NCBI RefSeq assembly: GCF_902859765.1
Contig: NZ_CADIJV010000019.1
Location: forward strand, 40,105 to 104,104
Source of the DNA: Achromobacter pulmonis
GTDB lineage: Bacteria > Pseudomonadota > Gammaproteobacteria > Burkholderiales > Burkholderiaceae_B
Direction: 5' to 3'
DNA: 64,000 bases
Shown: piece by piece, positions 51,395-61,200 of the stretch
How positions within the stretch are numbered: position 1 is the first letter of the stretch
How the letters are laid out: the number at the start of each line of letters is the position of its first letter
The notes under the pieces: model-generated
Databases searched by the model: none
What the model was told of the DNA's origin: nothing
The model's input: the letters and a program-made list of their open reading frames with translations, nothing else
Translations under genes and position numbers: made by a program

Positions 51395-51926
51395 GGATCG
51401 AGGGTTCCCTTCGTAGCCCGCACCGTTGCCGGTGCCGCGCAATGCCGGCCTGCCAATGAAAGGGGGGTCTTCAGGCAGCGCAAGTGCCCGCAAGGGAAAA
51501 ATGCTGGATAAGAAACGTGACACACGTTACTAATACCTCAGTGACGCCGCGTGCGCTGTAATTCCTTATGTCACGAAACATACAGAATATTACGAAATCG
51601 CCAGCGATATCAGACAACCTGTGCAATTATTTCGTTCGTGATAATTGCCCGGATGATAACTATTGAGACAGGCTGTATTAATTTTCCGGTTCCGGCTGTC
51701 GTAGTAAGGGCAACGCATGGCGCATGGACCGGCCAGCAATTGCCCCCCAAGGACCGCCATGACCCATCGCGAGCAACCAGATCAGGGTGGAAATAGAAAG
51801 AAAGGGAGCGCGTTGCTCCTGAAGTGTGGCGTTTTTTTGCGAAAATAATGCATAATTTAAAAAATGTTACAGCCCTTGGGTTTCTTTCCGGACCACAACG
51901 CCAAGGGTTTCTAGATAGGGGGCTCC
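51395..51926. promoter_or_regulatory. 532-bp divergent control region with an inverted repeat
   Basis: No gene. This AT-rich spacer separates two divergent c-di-GMP genes. It holds the perfect inverted repeat GCAATTAT (51623-51630) / ATAATTGC (51641-51648) and a GGAGC/GCTCC hairpin near 51810. A TGCATAATTT box near 51850 could be a -10 element for the GGDEF-EAL gene. The 8-bp repeat could be an operator. Confidence 0.4.
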
Positions 51927-53393
51927 GTGCGTGAGAGTTACCTGCTCGCACTGTGCCTGACGCTCGCGGGCGCACTTGCAGCGATTTGTGTGTTTTACGT
52001 CCGCCGGGAACGCGTGCTGCGCGACAGGCTGACGCGTGACGAATTGACCGGCGTCCTGAGCCAGCGGGAGTTGCACCGCCGCGCTCGCGCCTGGCTGAAC
52101 CAGGCCGAACGGCAGTCCGGCCGGGGCGTGTTCGGGCCGCGCGGGCAGGCGCTGGAAGACCGGGAATCCCTGGGAATCGCGCGGCCGCGGGCCGATGCGC
52201 GCGGCATTGGCGCGTTCTTCCTGGTCAGTTTCGACCAGTATGCCGAGATCAGCGCGATGTTGCGCGCCGGCGAGGACCAGACCTTGTTGGTGATGGTGGC
52301 CGACCGGCTCAGCCTGGTGACGCGCGCGCTCGGCGGCATGGTGGCGCGCACCGGCACCGATGCGTTCACCGTCTGCATTCCGGACGTGGACGAGCAGGGC
52401 GCCGCGCAGGTGTCGGCCAAGCTGCTCGAAGACCTCTCCGTGCCCTATGAGTTGGGCGGCAGGCCCCTGATTGCGGTGTTTCGGGTGGGTGCAGCGTTGT
52501 ATCCAGACCACGGTCGCAGCGTTGAAGAACTGCAGCGTTGCGTGCAGGTGGCCATGGTGCCGCTCAAGGAGCGTGGCGGGCCGGGCTGGAGCATGTTCGA
52601 TTTCCGCATGCTGGCGCGCCAGCGCGACCAGCAGGGCCTGGAAAACGACCTGCGGCTGGCGCTGACCACACCGTCGATGGATCAATTCGAGTTGTACTAC
52701 CAGCCGGTTTGCGACAGCGGCACCGGCATGGTGCAGGGCTGCGAGGCCCTGTTGCGCTGGCATCACCCCGAGCTGGGCAGCGTGTCGCCGGCCGTGACGA
52801 TCGAACTGGCCGAGCGCAGCGGCCTGATCGTGCCGTTGGGCGCATGGATCCTGGAACGGGCCTGCTCCCAGGCCGCGCTATGGCCGCCGGCCTGGCGCGT
52901 GCACGTGAACCTGTCGGTCAAGCAGATGAACGAGGACGGCCTGGTGCAGTTGGTTTCCGACGTGCTGGCCACGACCAAGCTGGCGCCGCGCAAGCTGGTG
53001 CTGGAGATCACCGAGTCGATCTTCATCCTGCATTACGAGCGGCACGTGAAGATCCTGAATACGCTGCGGGCCAAGGGCATCGGCGTGGCGCTGGACGATT
53101 TCGGTTGCGGCTATTCCAGCCTGAACCACCTGCGCCACCTGCCTATCGATTGGGTCAAGATCGACCGCAGCTTCATTTCCGCGCTCGAATCCGACGCCGG
53201 CAGCCGCGAGGTAGTGTCGGCGCTGTTCGGCCTGTGCCAGGCGATGCACCTGCCGGTGGTGGCCGAGGGCGTCGAAACCGAAGGCCAGCGCGAGATCCTC
53301 AAGTCGCTGGGTTGCCGCGTGATGCAGGGGTTCCTGCTGGGCCGGCCGGCGCCGGCCGCCGAAATTCAGGCTTTGGCGTCGGCGGTGTCATAA
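51927..53393 (+). CDS. GGDEF-EAL protein, probable c-di-GMP phosphodiesterase
   Basis: 488 aa from a GTG (51927). One N-terminal membrane helix (about 4-22) precedes a GGDEF domain whose signature is reduced to ARTGTDAF, so no cyclase activity is expected. The C-terminal EAL domain looks complete: CEALLRWHHP, NLSVKQMN, LEITES, LDDFGCGYSSL, WVKIDRSFI, EGVET and MQGFLLG. It would degrade c-di-GMP, with the degenerate GGDEF possibly sensing GTP. The divergent LapD-like neighbour suggests local control of c-di-GMP output. Confidence 0.9.
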   Translation: MRESYLLALCLTLAGALAAICVFYVRRERVLRDRLTRDELTGVLSQRELHRRARAWLNQAERQSGRGVFGPRGQALEDRESLGIARPRADARGIGAFFLVSFDQYAEISAMLRAGEDQTLLVMVADRLSLVTRALGGMVARTGTDAFTVCIPDVDEQGAAQVSAKLLEDLSVPYELGGRPLIAVFRVGAALYPDHGRSVEELQRCVQVAMVPLKERGGPGWSMFDFRMLARQRDQQGLENDLRLALTTPSMDQFELYYQPVCDSGTGMVQGCEALLRWHHPELGSVSPAVTIELAERSGLIVPLGAWILERACSQAALWPPAWRVHVNLSVKQMNEDGLVQLVSDVLATTKLAPRKLVLEITESIFILHYERHVKILNTLRAKGIGVALDDFGCGYSSLNHLRHLPIDWVKIDRSFISALESDAGSREVVSALFGLCQAMHLPVVAEGVETEGQREILKSLGCRVMQGFLLGRPAPAAEIQALASAVS

Positions 53394-53428
53394 TCGGGGT
53401 TGCTTGCAAACCCACTTGTTGACTTCCT

Positions 53429-54496
53429 ATGCCCGGCAATACCCTCGGTACTCTGTTCACCGTCACGAATTTTGGCGAATCCCACGGGCCGGCCATCGGT
53501 TGCGTCATTGACGGCTGCCCGCCTGGAATGGCGCTGGACGCGGCCGACATCCAGCGGGAACTGGACCGGCGCCGTCCCGGCACCTCGCGCCATGTCACCC
53601 AGCGCCAGGAAGCCGACCAGGTCGAGATCCTGTCCGGCGTGTACGAGGGCTTGACCACCGGTACCCCCATCGGCCTGTTGATCCGCAATACCGATGCGCG
53701 CAGCAAGGACTACTCCAACATCACCGACACCTTCCGGCCGGGCCATGCCGACTATGCCTATTGGCGCAAGTTCGGCCTGCGCGATCCGCGCGGCGGCGGC
53801 CGTTCCTCGGCCCGCCTGACCGCGCCCACGGTGGCCGCGGGCGCGGTGGCCAAGAAATGGCTGGCCGAACAGTACGGGGTGAAGGTGCGCGGCTACATGA
53901 GCCAGCTGGGCCCGATCGCGATTCCGTTCGTGTCTTGGGACGAGGTCCCCAATAACCCGTTCTATGCGCCCAACGCCGGGGTCGTGCCCGAGCTCGAGGC
54001 CTACATGGACCAGTTGCGCCGCGACGGCGATTCGATCGGCGCGCGCATCGAGGTGGTGGCCGAAAACCTGCCGGCCGGTTGGGGCGAGCCCATCTACGAC
54101 CGGCTGGATGCGGATATCGCCCACGTCATGATGGGCCTGAACGCGGTCAAGGGGGTGTCGATCGGCGCCGGTTTCGACTGCGTCACGCAACGCGGCTCCG
54201 AGCATGGCGATGAAATCACGCCCGACGGTTTCCTGACCAACCACGCTGGCGGCGTGCTGGGCGGCATCTCGACCGGCCAGCCGGTGACGGTGTCGCTGGC
54301 CATCAAGCCCACTTCCAGCATCCGGGTCGAGCGGCGCTCCGTGAACCGCGCCAACGAACCGGTCATGGTGCAGACGCTGGGCCGGCATGATCCCTGTGTC
54401 GGCATCCGCGCCACGCCGATCGCCGAGGCCATGCTGGCCCTGGTGCTGATCGACCACGCCTTGCGCCATCGCGGCCAGTGTGGCGAACCCGGCTGA
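53429..54496 (+). CDS. aroC: Chorismate synthase
   Basis: FMN-dependent last step of the shikimate pathway, converting EPSP to chorismate. 355 aa with the three family signatures [26 protein letters not shown] (within [10 protein letters not shown]) and [19 protein letters not shown]. The length is typical and the gene intact. Confidence 0.97.
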   Translation: MPGNTLGTLFTVTNFGESHGPAIGCVIDGCPPGMALDAADIQRELDRRRPGTSRHVTQRQEADQVEILSGVYEGLTTGTPIGLLIRNTDARSKDYSNITDTFRPGHADYAYWRKFGLRDPRGGGRSSARLTAPTVAAGAVAKKWLAEQYGVKVRGYMSQLGPIAIPFVSWDEVPNNPFYAPNAGVVPELEAYMDQLRRDGDSIGARIEVVAENLPAGWGEPIYDRLDADIAHVMMGLNAVKGVSIGAGFDCVTQRGSEHGDEITPDGFLTNHAGGVLGGISTGQPVTVSLAIKPTSSIRVERRSVNRANEPVMVQTLGRHDPCVGIRATPIAEAMLALVLIDHALRHRGQCGEPG

Positions 54497-54539
54497 GGCC
54501 GCAGGATTCCGTAGTCCCTGACCGTTGGAGGAGGCTGGC

Positions 54540-55379
54540 ATGAGCCGTAACCGCTATCCTTTGCGCCGCCTGGCGGCTGCGCTGTCCCTGGTGGCCCTGG
54601 CGGGCTGCACCGGGATGAATACCACCCAGTCGGGCGCCATCGGCGTCAACCGTACCCAGTACATGTCCAGCATGGTGCCGTCGCAGGCGCTGGAGCAGGA
54701 AGCGAACCAGCAGTATGCCGACATCCTCAAGCAGGCAAAGGCCAAGAACCTGCTGGATCGCGATGCGCAGCAGGTGGCGCGGGTGCGCGCCATTTCGCAA
54801 CGCCTGATCGCGCAGACCGGTGTGTTCCGCCCGGACGCATCGGCCTGGAAATGGGAGGTCCATGTGCTGACCAGCGACGAGATCAACGCCTGGTGCATGC
54901 CGGGCGGCAAGATCGCCGTCTACACGGGCCTGATCAACAAAATCAAACCCACTGATGACGAGCTGGCGGCGGTGTTGGGGCACGAAATCTCCCATGCCCT
55001 GCGCGAGCATGCGCGCGAGCGCGTGTCGCAGCAGATGGCCACCAATCTGGGCCTGCAGGTACTGTCCATCGCCACCGGCTCGAGCGCGGCGTCCGACCTG
55101 GGGGGCAAGCTCAGCGACGTGATGTTCACGCTGCCCAACAGCCGCACGCATGAAACCGAGGCCGACCGCATGGGCGTCGAACTGGCCGCGCGCGCGGGCT
55201 TCGATCCGCGCGCCGCGGTCACGCTGTGGCAGAAGATGGGCGCCGCCGACAACGGCAGCGCGCCGCCCGAGATCCTGTCGACGCACCCGTCGGCGGCCTC
55301 GCGCATCTCCGACCTGCAGGGCGCGGCGCAGCAGGTGTTGCCGCTGTACCAGCAAGCCAAGGGCCGCACGGCGCGCTAG
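54540..55379 (+). CDS. M48-family metalloprotease lipoprotein
   Basis: 279 aa from the ATG at 54540, preceded by a strong GGAGGAGG. A lipoprotein signal ends in VALAGC (Cys about residue 21). The zinc-protease motif HEISH is in AVLGHEISHAL, and a third ligand Glu in HETEADRMG. This resembles LoiP/YcaL-type periplasmic proteases, which degrade misassembled outer-membrane proteins. It follows aroC by 43 bp on the same strand. Confidence 0.9.
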   Translation: MSRNRYPLRRLAAALSLVALAGCTGMNTTQSGAIGVNRTQYMSSMVPSQALEQEANQQYADILKQAKAKNLLDRDAQQVARVRAISQRLIAQTGVFRPDASAWKWEVHVLTSDEINAWCMPGGKIAVYTGLINKIKPTDDELAAVLGHEISHALREHARERVSQQMATNLGLQVLSIATGSSAASDLGGKLSDVMFTLPNSRTHETEADRMGVELAARAGFDPRAAVTLWQKMGAADNGSAPPEILSTHPSAASRISDLQGAAQQVLPLYQQAKGRTAR

Positions 55380-55449
55380 CGGTCCGCCGCAAGGGGCGGA
55401 CCGCCAGCACCGCAGCCTTCAAGCAGCGCCGATGCCATGACCGCCGGCC

Positions 55450-57411
55450 TCAGGCCGGCGTTTTCACGCCTGGGCCGCGCATGACGCTGATGCCCAGGCT
55501 GGCCAGTATGTGGCGGGTTTCACTGTCGGGCACGTCTTCCGCGTAGACCGCGATGCCGAGCTTGCGGGCGGTCTCAAGCACCGAGGCAGTCAACTGCTGG
55601 CTGCCGGGGCTTTGCGACATGCCGCCGACGAAGCCGCCGCCCAGCTTCACGTAGGACAGCGGCAGGGTGTGCAATTGCGCCACCGCGCCGAACTGTTGCG
55701 CCAGGCGACGCACGCCGATGTGGGCGCCGAATTCCGAAGCCACGCGCGCCAGCGTGGCGATCTGCTCGTGGCATTCGACCAGGCCGTGGGCGTCGATTTC
55801 CAGAAACAGGCGCCGTGCCAGCGCCTTGCGCTCGGTCAGAAGCAGCGCCAATTGGCGGACATACTTCTGGCCGCGCAGCGAGGGCAGGGCGACCCGTAGG
55901 GTCAGTTCGCCGTCGTGCGTCGCCAGCCAGTCCAGGCCCAGGCTGACCGCCTGCAGGTCGCAGTCGGCCACCAGGTCGAGCCGCACGGCGGGCGGAATGA
56001 ACAGGGTGGCGGGGATCGGCGCCTGGTCGGCGGCGGTGCGCAGCATCAGCATCGCTTCGGTGCGGATGGGGGTGCCGGCGACATCGCGCAGCGGTTCGGT
56101 GGCGAGTTCGAAGCGGTTTTCTTCCAGCGCCGACTGAATGGCGTCCTTCCAGGCCCGCTCGCCCGATTCGGAGGGCGATTGGGCGTCGGCTGCGCCAGCG
56201 ATCACGACCTGGTCGTTACCGGCGCTCTCGGCCCGCATCAGGCCGAAGTCCAGGCGCGACAGCACCGGCCCGGCCTGGTTGCCACGGCTGTAGTCGGCCA
56301 TGGCCTGGGCCCAGCGGCACAGGTGGCCCTCGCCGACGGGAATGCGCGAGGCGTGCAGGTCGGCGCGCAACTGTTCGGCGATCATCATCGCCTGCGGCGC
56401 GGCGCAGCCCGGCAGCAGCAGGGCGAAGTCCGAGCCGTTCAGGCGCGCCAGCAGCGGATCGGCCACGTGCAACGATTTGAGCGATGCCAGGATGCGCTCG
56501 CAGGCGGCGCGCAGCCATTGGTCGATGAACTCACGCGGCATGTGGCGGTTCAGGTCGGCCAGGTCGCGCTGGCGGAACACCAGCACATGGCCGCCGTCGA
56601 TGCCGGCGCGCGCCGGCGCCTGGCCCGTGCCGCCTTCGAGCGCGCGGCGGAACTCGTTCACGAAGTACTTGCGGTTGGGCAGGCGGGTGACCGGATCCTG
56701 GTTCAACTCCAGTTCCAGGGATTCGATCTTGGCGTTTTGCTCCTCGACGCTGGCATAAACGCGCTCGCGCGTCTGGTTGAGCGCCTGGACCACGCCGGAC
56801 AGCTCGGGCACGCGCGCCTCCATCTGCTGCGGCGGAGCGTCCCGGCCGATGCTGCGGACATGGTCGCTGACCTCGCGCAGCAGCCGGTTCTTGATCCAGC
56901 GGACCAGCGCGAAGGCGAACAGCGCCCAGACCAGGCCCGCGCCCAGCACCAGCGCGATCATGCGCAGGCTGCCGCGCCACAGTGCTTCCCAGGCGTAGGC
57001 GTCGTTGGCCACCAGCGTCACTTCGCCGATCTGGCGCCAGCCGTCGCTGACCGCGTGCGAAGCCGAGCGCGCGTCCAGGGGCGCGAGCGCGCGGAACCAG
57101 CCCGGTACCGAGGCGGCGGTGGCGGTCGATTGGCGTTCGATCAGCACCTTGCCTTCGGGATCGGCCAGGCGCACCAGCGAGAAGTGGCCGCCGTCATACA
57201 GGGCCGACACCAGCAGTTCCTGCACCACCGGATCATTGTTGGCCGGCTGCGACAGGGACAGCGCCAGCGACACGGCGGCGTCCGTGGCCTGCACCTGCAG
57301 TTGGCCGGACAGGTATTCGCGGGCGGCATTGACGCTGAGCGCCAGGGTGCCAAGCAGGATGACGCCGATCGCGAGGGTGACACTGAGCAGGAGCTGTCGA
57401 AGTATGGACAT
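55450..57411 (-). CDS. lapD: c-di-GMP receptor LapD
   Basis: 653 aa. Helix at about 5-28, then a periplasmic output domain with a Trp near residue 105 in GWFRALAPL. That Trp aligns with the LapG-contacting Trp of Pseudomonas LapD. A second helix (about 155-178), HAMP and S-helix follow, then degenerate GGDEF (LNGSDFALL) and degenerate EAL (TEAMLML). LapD does not make or break c-di-GMP; when it binds it, the periplasmic domain captures LapG. The gene starts 19 bp after lapG on the same strand, in the order adhesin-lapG-lapD. Confidence 0.93.
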   Translation of the reverse strand: MSILRQLLLSVTLAIGVILLGTLALSVNAAREYLSGQLQVQATDAAVSLALSLSQPANNDPVVQELLVSALYDGGHFSLVRLADPEGKVLIERQSTATAASVPGWFRALAPLDARSASHAVSDGWRQIGEVTLVANDAYAWEALWRGSLRMIALVLGAGLVWALFAFALVRWIKNRLLREVSDHVRSIGRDAPPQQMEARVPELSGVVQALNQTRERVYASVEEQNAKIESLELELNQDPVTRLPNRKYFVNEFRRALEGGTGQAPARAGIDGGHVLVFRQRDLADLNRHMPREFIDQWLRAACERILASLKSLHVADPLLARLNGSDFALLLPGCAAPQAMMIAEQLRADLHASRIPVGEGHLCRWAQAMADYSRGNQAGPVLSRLDFGLMRAESAGNDQVVIAGAADAQSPSESGERAWKDAIQSALEENRFELATEPLRDVAGTPIRTEAMLMLRTAADQAPIPATLFIPPAVRLDLVADCDLQAVSLGLDWLATHDGELTLRVALPSLRGQKYVRQLALLLTERKALARRLFLEIDAHGLVECHEQIATLARVASEFGAHIGVRRLAQQFGAVAQLHTLPLSYVKLGGGFVGGMSQSPGSQQLTASVLETARKLGIAVYAEDVPDSETRHILASLGISVMRGPGVKTPA

Positions 57412-57430
57412 AGTGTTGGGGTTCCGGACG

Positions 57431-58129
57431 TCAGGGGCGTATGCCTTCCCGTTCCATGCGTTGGAGTAGATCGCGCCAGCGGCTGAGGCGGTCGACCGGT
57501 GCGGCGGCTTTGCCGTCGACGTACACGCCGTCGGCGTTGAAACTGAATACTGGCGTCAGATCGCGCCGTTGCGAGGCGGGCAGGATGGTGGACACCAGAC
57601 TGTCCAGCACCAGCGGTACTGCGTTGGGGGTGTCGTAGTAGCCCAGCACCATGTGGGCGACCTGGCTGCTGCTGGCCGGCCCGCCCACGCGTGCGCGGAC
57701 ATAGATGAAGCGCAGCTTGCTGGCCGGTACCCCCATCGACAGCAGGGTGAAGTACTTGCCGATGACGTAGTCTTCGCAATCGCCCGCGCCCTTGCCCAGC
57801 GATTCGAGCGGGGTGGCCCAGTAGTCGTCCTTGCCCCAGATCATGATGTCGTCGCCCGACAGCAGTGCGCGGTTCCAGAAATCGTTCGCTACCGCCAGCC
57901 GGTCCTTCTCCGATGCGGACGGCGGGTTGCGCAGCAATTGCAGCCAATTCGAGACCGCCCTGGCGCCTTTGGCGCCATAGCGGCTGGCCGACAGGCTTTG
58001 CAATTTGTCGGCGTTGACCTCCAGGGCGGAACTGCCGCCCCAGCCGCAAGCCAGGCAAAGCAAAACCAATCGGCACAGATTCAGCGTGGCGCGGAAACGG
58101 CGGGTTGATCGCATGAAACGGATTTTCAC
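57431..58129 (-). CDS. lapG: Periplasmic cysteine protease LapG
   Basis: 232 aa from a GTG at 58129, or 227 from an ATG at 58114. A signal peptide comes first, then a transglutaminase-like protease domain with the apparent triad Cys118 (GAGDCEDYV), His159 (VAHMVLGYY) and Asp176 (LVLDSL). The acidic residues around the Cys (D117, E119) match the calcium site of LapG. It cleaves the N-terminal retention module of the LapA-type adhesin, here BrtA, and releases the adhesin. That cleavage site would lie beyond the window. Confidence 0.94.
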   Translation of the reverse strand: MKIRFMRSTRRFRATLNLCRLVLLCLACGWGGSSALEVNADKLQSLSASRYGAKGARAVSNWLQLLRNPPSASEKDRLAVANDFWNRALLSGDDIMIWGKDDYWATPLESLGKGAGDCEDYVIGKYFTLLSMGVPASKLRFIYVRARVGGPASSSQVAHMVLGYYDTPNAVPLVLDSLVSTILPASQRRDLTPVFSFNADGVYVDGKAAAPVDRLSRWRDLLQRMEREGIRP

Positions 58130-58251
58130 ATTTTTCCGGCCGGTCTAGCCGTCATCCGGAAAAATTCCCCGCGCCGCCTGCGCGTCGCGCTTGCCAGGTC
58201 CCGTGGGTCGAGCGGGCAGGGCCGTGGCGCGGCCCTGCCCCGGGGAGAGCG

Positions 58252-61200
58252 TCAGCTGTGGTCGACGTTGAGTTTGCCCTTTTGCAACAGGTCATTGATG
58301 ATGGCCTGGTTGTCCAACTGGCCGCCATGCGTCAGGTCGACGTTCTCCAGCACGATCTTCTGGTCCGCGCCCTGGGCGCCGAGCTTGCCCTGGGTGTTGA
58401 CGTCGATGACCGTATTGTTGCCTTCCTTGTGGAAGTTCAGATACTGGGTCAGGGTGCCATCCTTTTCGCCGACCAGCAGGTCCTTCAGGTCCAGGACGTC
58501 GCCGCCATCGGCCGGCTTGTCCAGCGAGAAGTCCTTGATGGTGTCGACAGCCGGCTTGGCGGTCGTGCCCTGGTCGCCCAGTTCCCACTTGAAGGTATCG
58601 CTGCCGGCGCCGCCGATCAGGATGTCGTCGCCCTTGCCGCCGATCAGCAGGTCATTGCCGGCGCCACCTTCCAGCGTGTCGTTGCCCGACCCGCCGTGCA
58701 GCACATCGTTGCCGTCGCCGCCGTACAGTTTGTCGTCGCCAGCGCCGCCGTAGAGGATGTCGTTGCCATCATCGCCGTACAGCGTGTCGTTGCCGCCCTG
58801 GCCGTAGATGATGTCGTCGCCGGTGCCGCCGTGGATGGTGTCATCGCCGCCGCGCGGATCATCGGTCAGGTTGAAGTCGGCGTGGTGGTCCTTGATGTAC
58901 TGGTACAGGTCGCCATTGCTCGGCGCATGGCCGTCGCGCATCTCCAGGAACACCTGCAACGCCTTCAGGCCCGAGCCCTGCACCAGGTCGGTGGGGCGAC
59001 CGCCCACGGAAGACCAGTTCAGGACATTGCCGTCGGTGTTGAGCGTGTCACCGAAGATGATGTCGTGGCCGGCGCCGCCGTTGATGATGTCGTTGCCGAC
59101 CGCGGCCGGATCGGTGCTGGACGAACCGCCCTGCAACGCCGCGTCCAGGTCCTTGGCGGTGTTGACGATCTGCGGCTGGCCGACAGGGCCCGTGACCGTA
59201 TTGGTCGACCACCAGCTCGACCAACTGACGGAACCGTTGCCGGTGACGTTCGTATTGTCGAAGAACTTCAGGTAGCCCTCGTTGACGCCGTTGCCGATGC
59301 CGATGGCGTGCACGGTGCTCTTGCCGCTCAGGTCCTTGAAGGCGTCGACGGCGTCCTTCATGTCGCGGTAGTCCGTGCTATTGCCGCTGCCATTGCTGCC
59401 GTTATTGCTGAAGGTCGGATCACCGTCGGTCAGGAAGTACGTGACGTTCTCGAACGATTTGCCGTTGGACGAAGAGGGTTGCTTGTTGAACCACTTGGTC
59501 GCTTCGTCAAAGGCGCCTTCGTAGTTGGTGCCGCCGCTGGCGCTGAGCTTTTCGATGGCCTTGATCAGGTCCTGGACGTTGCTCGCGCTCAGGCCATTGA
59601 TCGTGTACTTGGTGCTGGCCGACGATTCGAAGCCGATCAGCGCCACGTTGACGATACCGTCATGGCCCTTCAGGGTGTTCGCCAGATTCTTGAGCGCGTC
59701 GATCGTCAACTGCATCCGGCTCAGGCCCTTCGTGCCCGACGGGTCCGCCATACTGCCCGACGTGTCGACCACGATCGCGATGTTGTAGTTTTTGCCCGGC
59801 TCGACGGTGGTGACGGTGCCGCCCTTGTCGCCCAGGATCACGTCGTCGCCGCTGCCGCCCTCGATGGGCGGCTTGGTGCCCGTGCCGCTGCCGTCGTTGT
59901 CGCCTGAGATGAAGTTGTTGGTCTTGATGGCGAAGTTGTAGTCGCCGGAGGTGTCCTTGCCACCGTTGGCGGTACCGCCGTTGTCGCGCACCTGGAAGCC
60001 GAACGAGGTGTCCTGGCCGGCCGTCGAGGGCGTGTAGACCAGCTTGCCCGCGGCGATGTCCGCGGCCGAGACCGCGGTGTTCGCCGTGACCTGCTGGCCG
60101 TTCAGCGTCAGCGTGCCGTCGGTCGGCAGGCGCGTGATGATGACGCTGTCGAGCTGGTTGCCCTCGGCGCCGTCATTGAAGTTGAACTCGGCGGCGGTGA
60201 AGGTGTGGCTGCCGCCAGCGTCCACGTTGGTGGCGTTGTCGGCGGCGACCGGCGCGTCATTGGTGCCAACCACGTCGACCGTGATGACCTGCTTGGCCGA
60301 ACCGTCCGCCGAGACCACTTCGAAGTTCTCTTTCAGCACGGCGCCCGCCGGCAGGTCCTGGACGGCCTTCAGGCTGTTGTTGAGCGTGTAGGTCCAGTTG
60401 CCGTTGGCATCGATCGTGAACGTGCCGTACTTGCCTTCGACGTTGGTCTGGGCGACCAGGGTGCTCTGGCCGGCATCGGCGTCCGCGACCGTCAGCTTGC
60501 CGCTGGTGACCAGCGTCTTGTCCTCGATCACAGCGCCGCTGGACTGGCCGGTGATCTTGGCGATGTCGTTGGTGCCGGTGACGGTCACCGTGATTTCCTT
60601 GACCGCGGTGCCGCCGTGGCCGTCGTCGACCGTGACCTTGATAGTGTCGGTCACCGTCTGGCCTTCGGTCAGCGCCTGCACCTTGGCGCTGGTGTTGTCC
60701 AGCGTATAGGTCCACTTGCCGCTCTGGTCGACGATGAAGGTGCCGTATTGGCCCTGGCCATTGTTGCCGACGGTCCACGAGTGGGTGTCGTTGGTATCGA
60801 CATCGGTCTTGGTCAGCTGGCCGCTGGTGACCAGCGTGCCGTCTTCCTTGACCGCGCCGGTGGCGGTGCCGCCGATGGTCGGCGCATCATTGGTGCCGGT
60901 GATATCGACGGTGATGACCTGCGTGGCGGTACCGCCATTGCCGTCGTCGACCGTAACCGTAATGGAGTCGGTGGCCTTCTGGCCTTCGGCCAGGGCCTGC
61001 ACCTTGGCGCTGTTGTTGTCCAGCACGTAGGTCCACTTGCCGCTCTGGTCGAGCGTGAAGGTGCCGTACTGGCCCTTGCCGTCGTTGTTCAGCGACCAGG
61101 TGTGCTGGTCGTTGACGTCGACGTCGGCCTTGGTCAGTTGACCCGTGACCGTCTGGGTGCCGTCTTCCTTGACCGCGCCGGTGGCCGCGCCGCTGATGGT

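Noticed and set aside
58258-59907. A 549-codon plus-strand frame opposite brtA
   Set aside because: It is a shadow of the RTX/VWA coding region. Val/Ala-rich repeats mirror the repeated codons of the adhesin.
59800-60250. Frameshift or junction inside brtA between the VCBS array and VWA domain
   Set aside because: The frame is continuous. The change in composition is a normal linker and a last divergent module.
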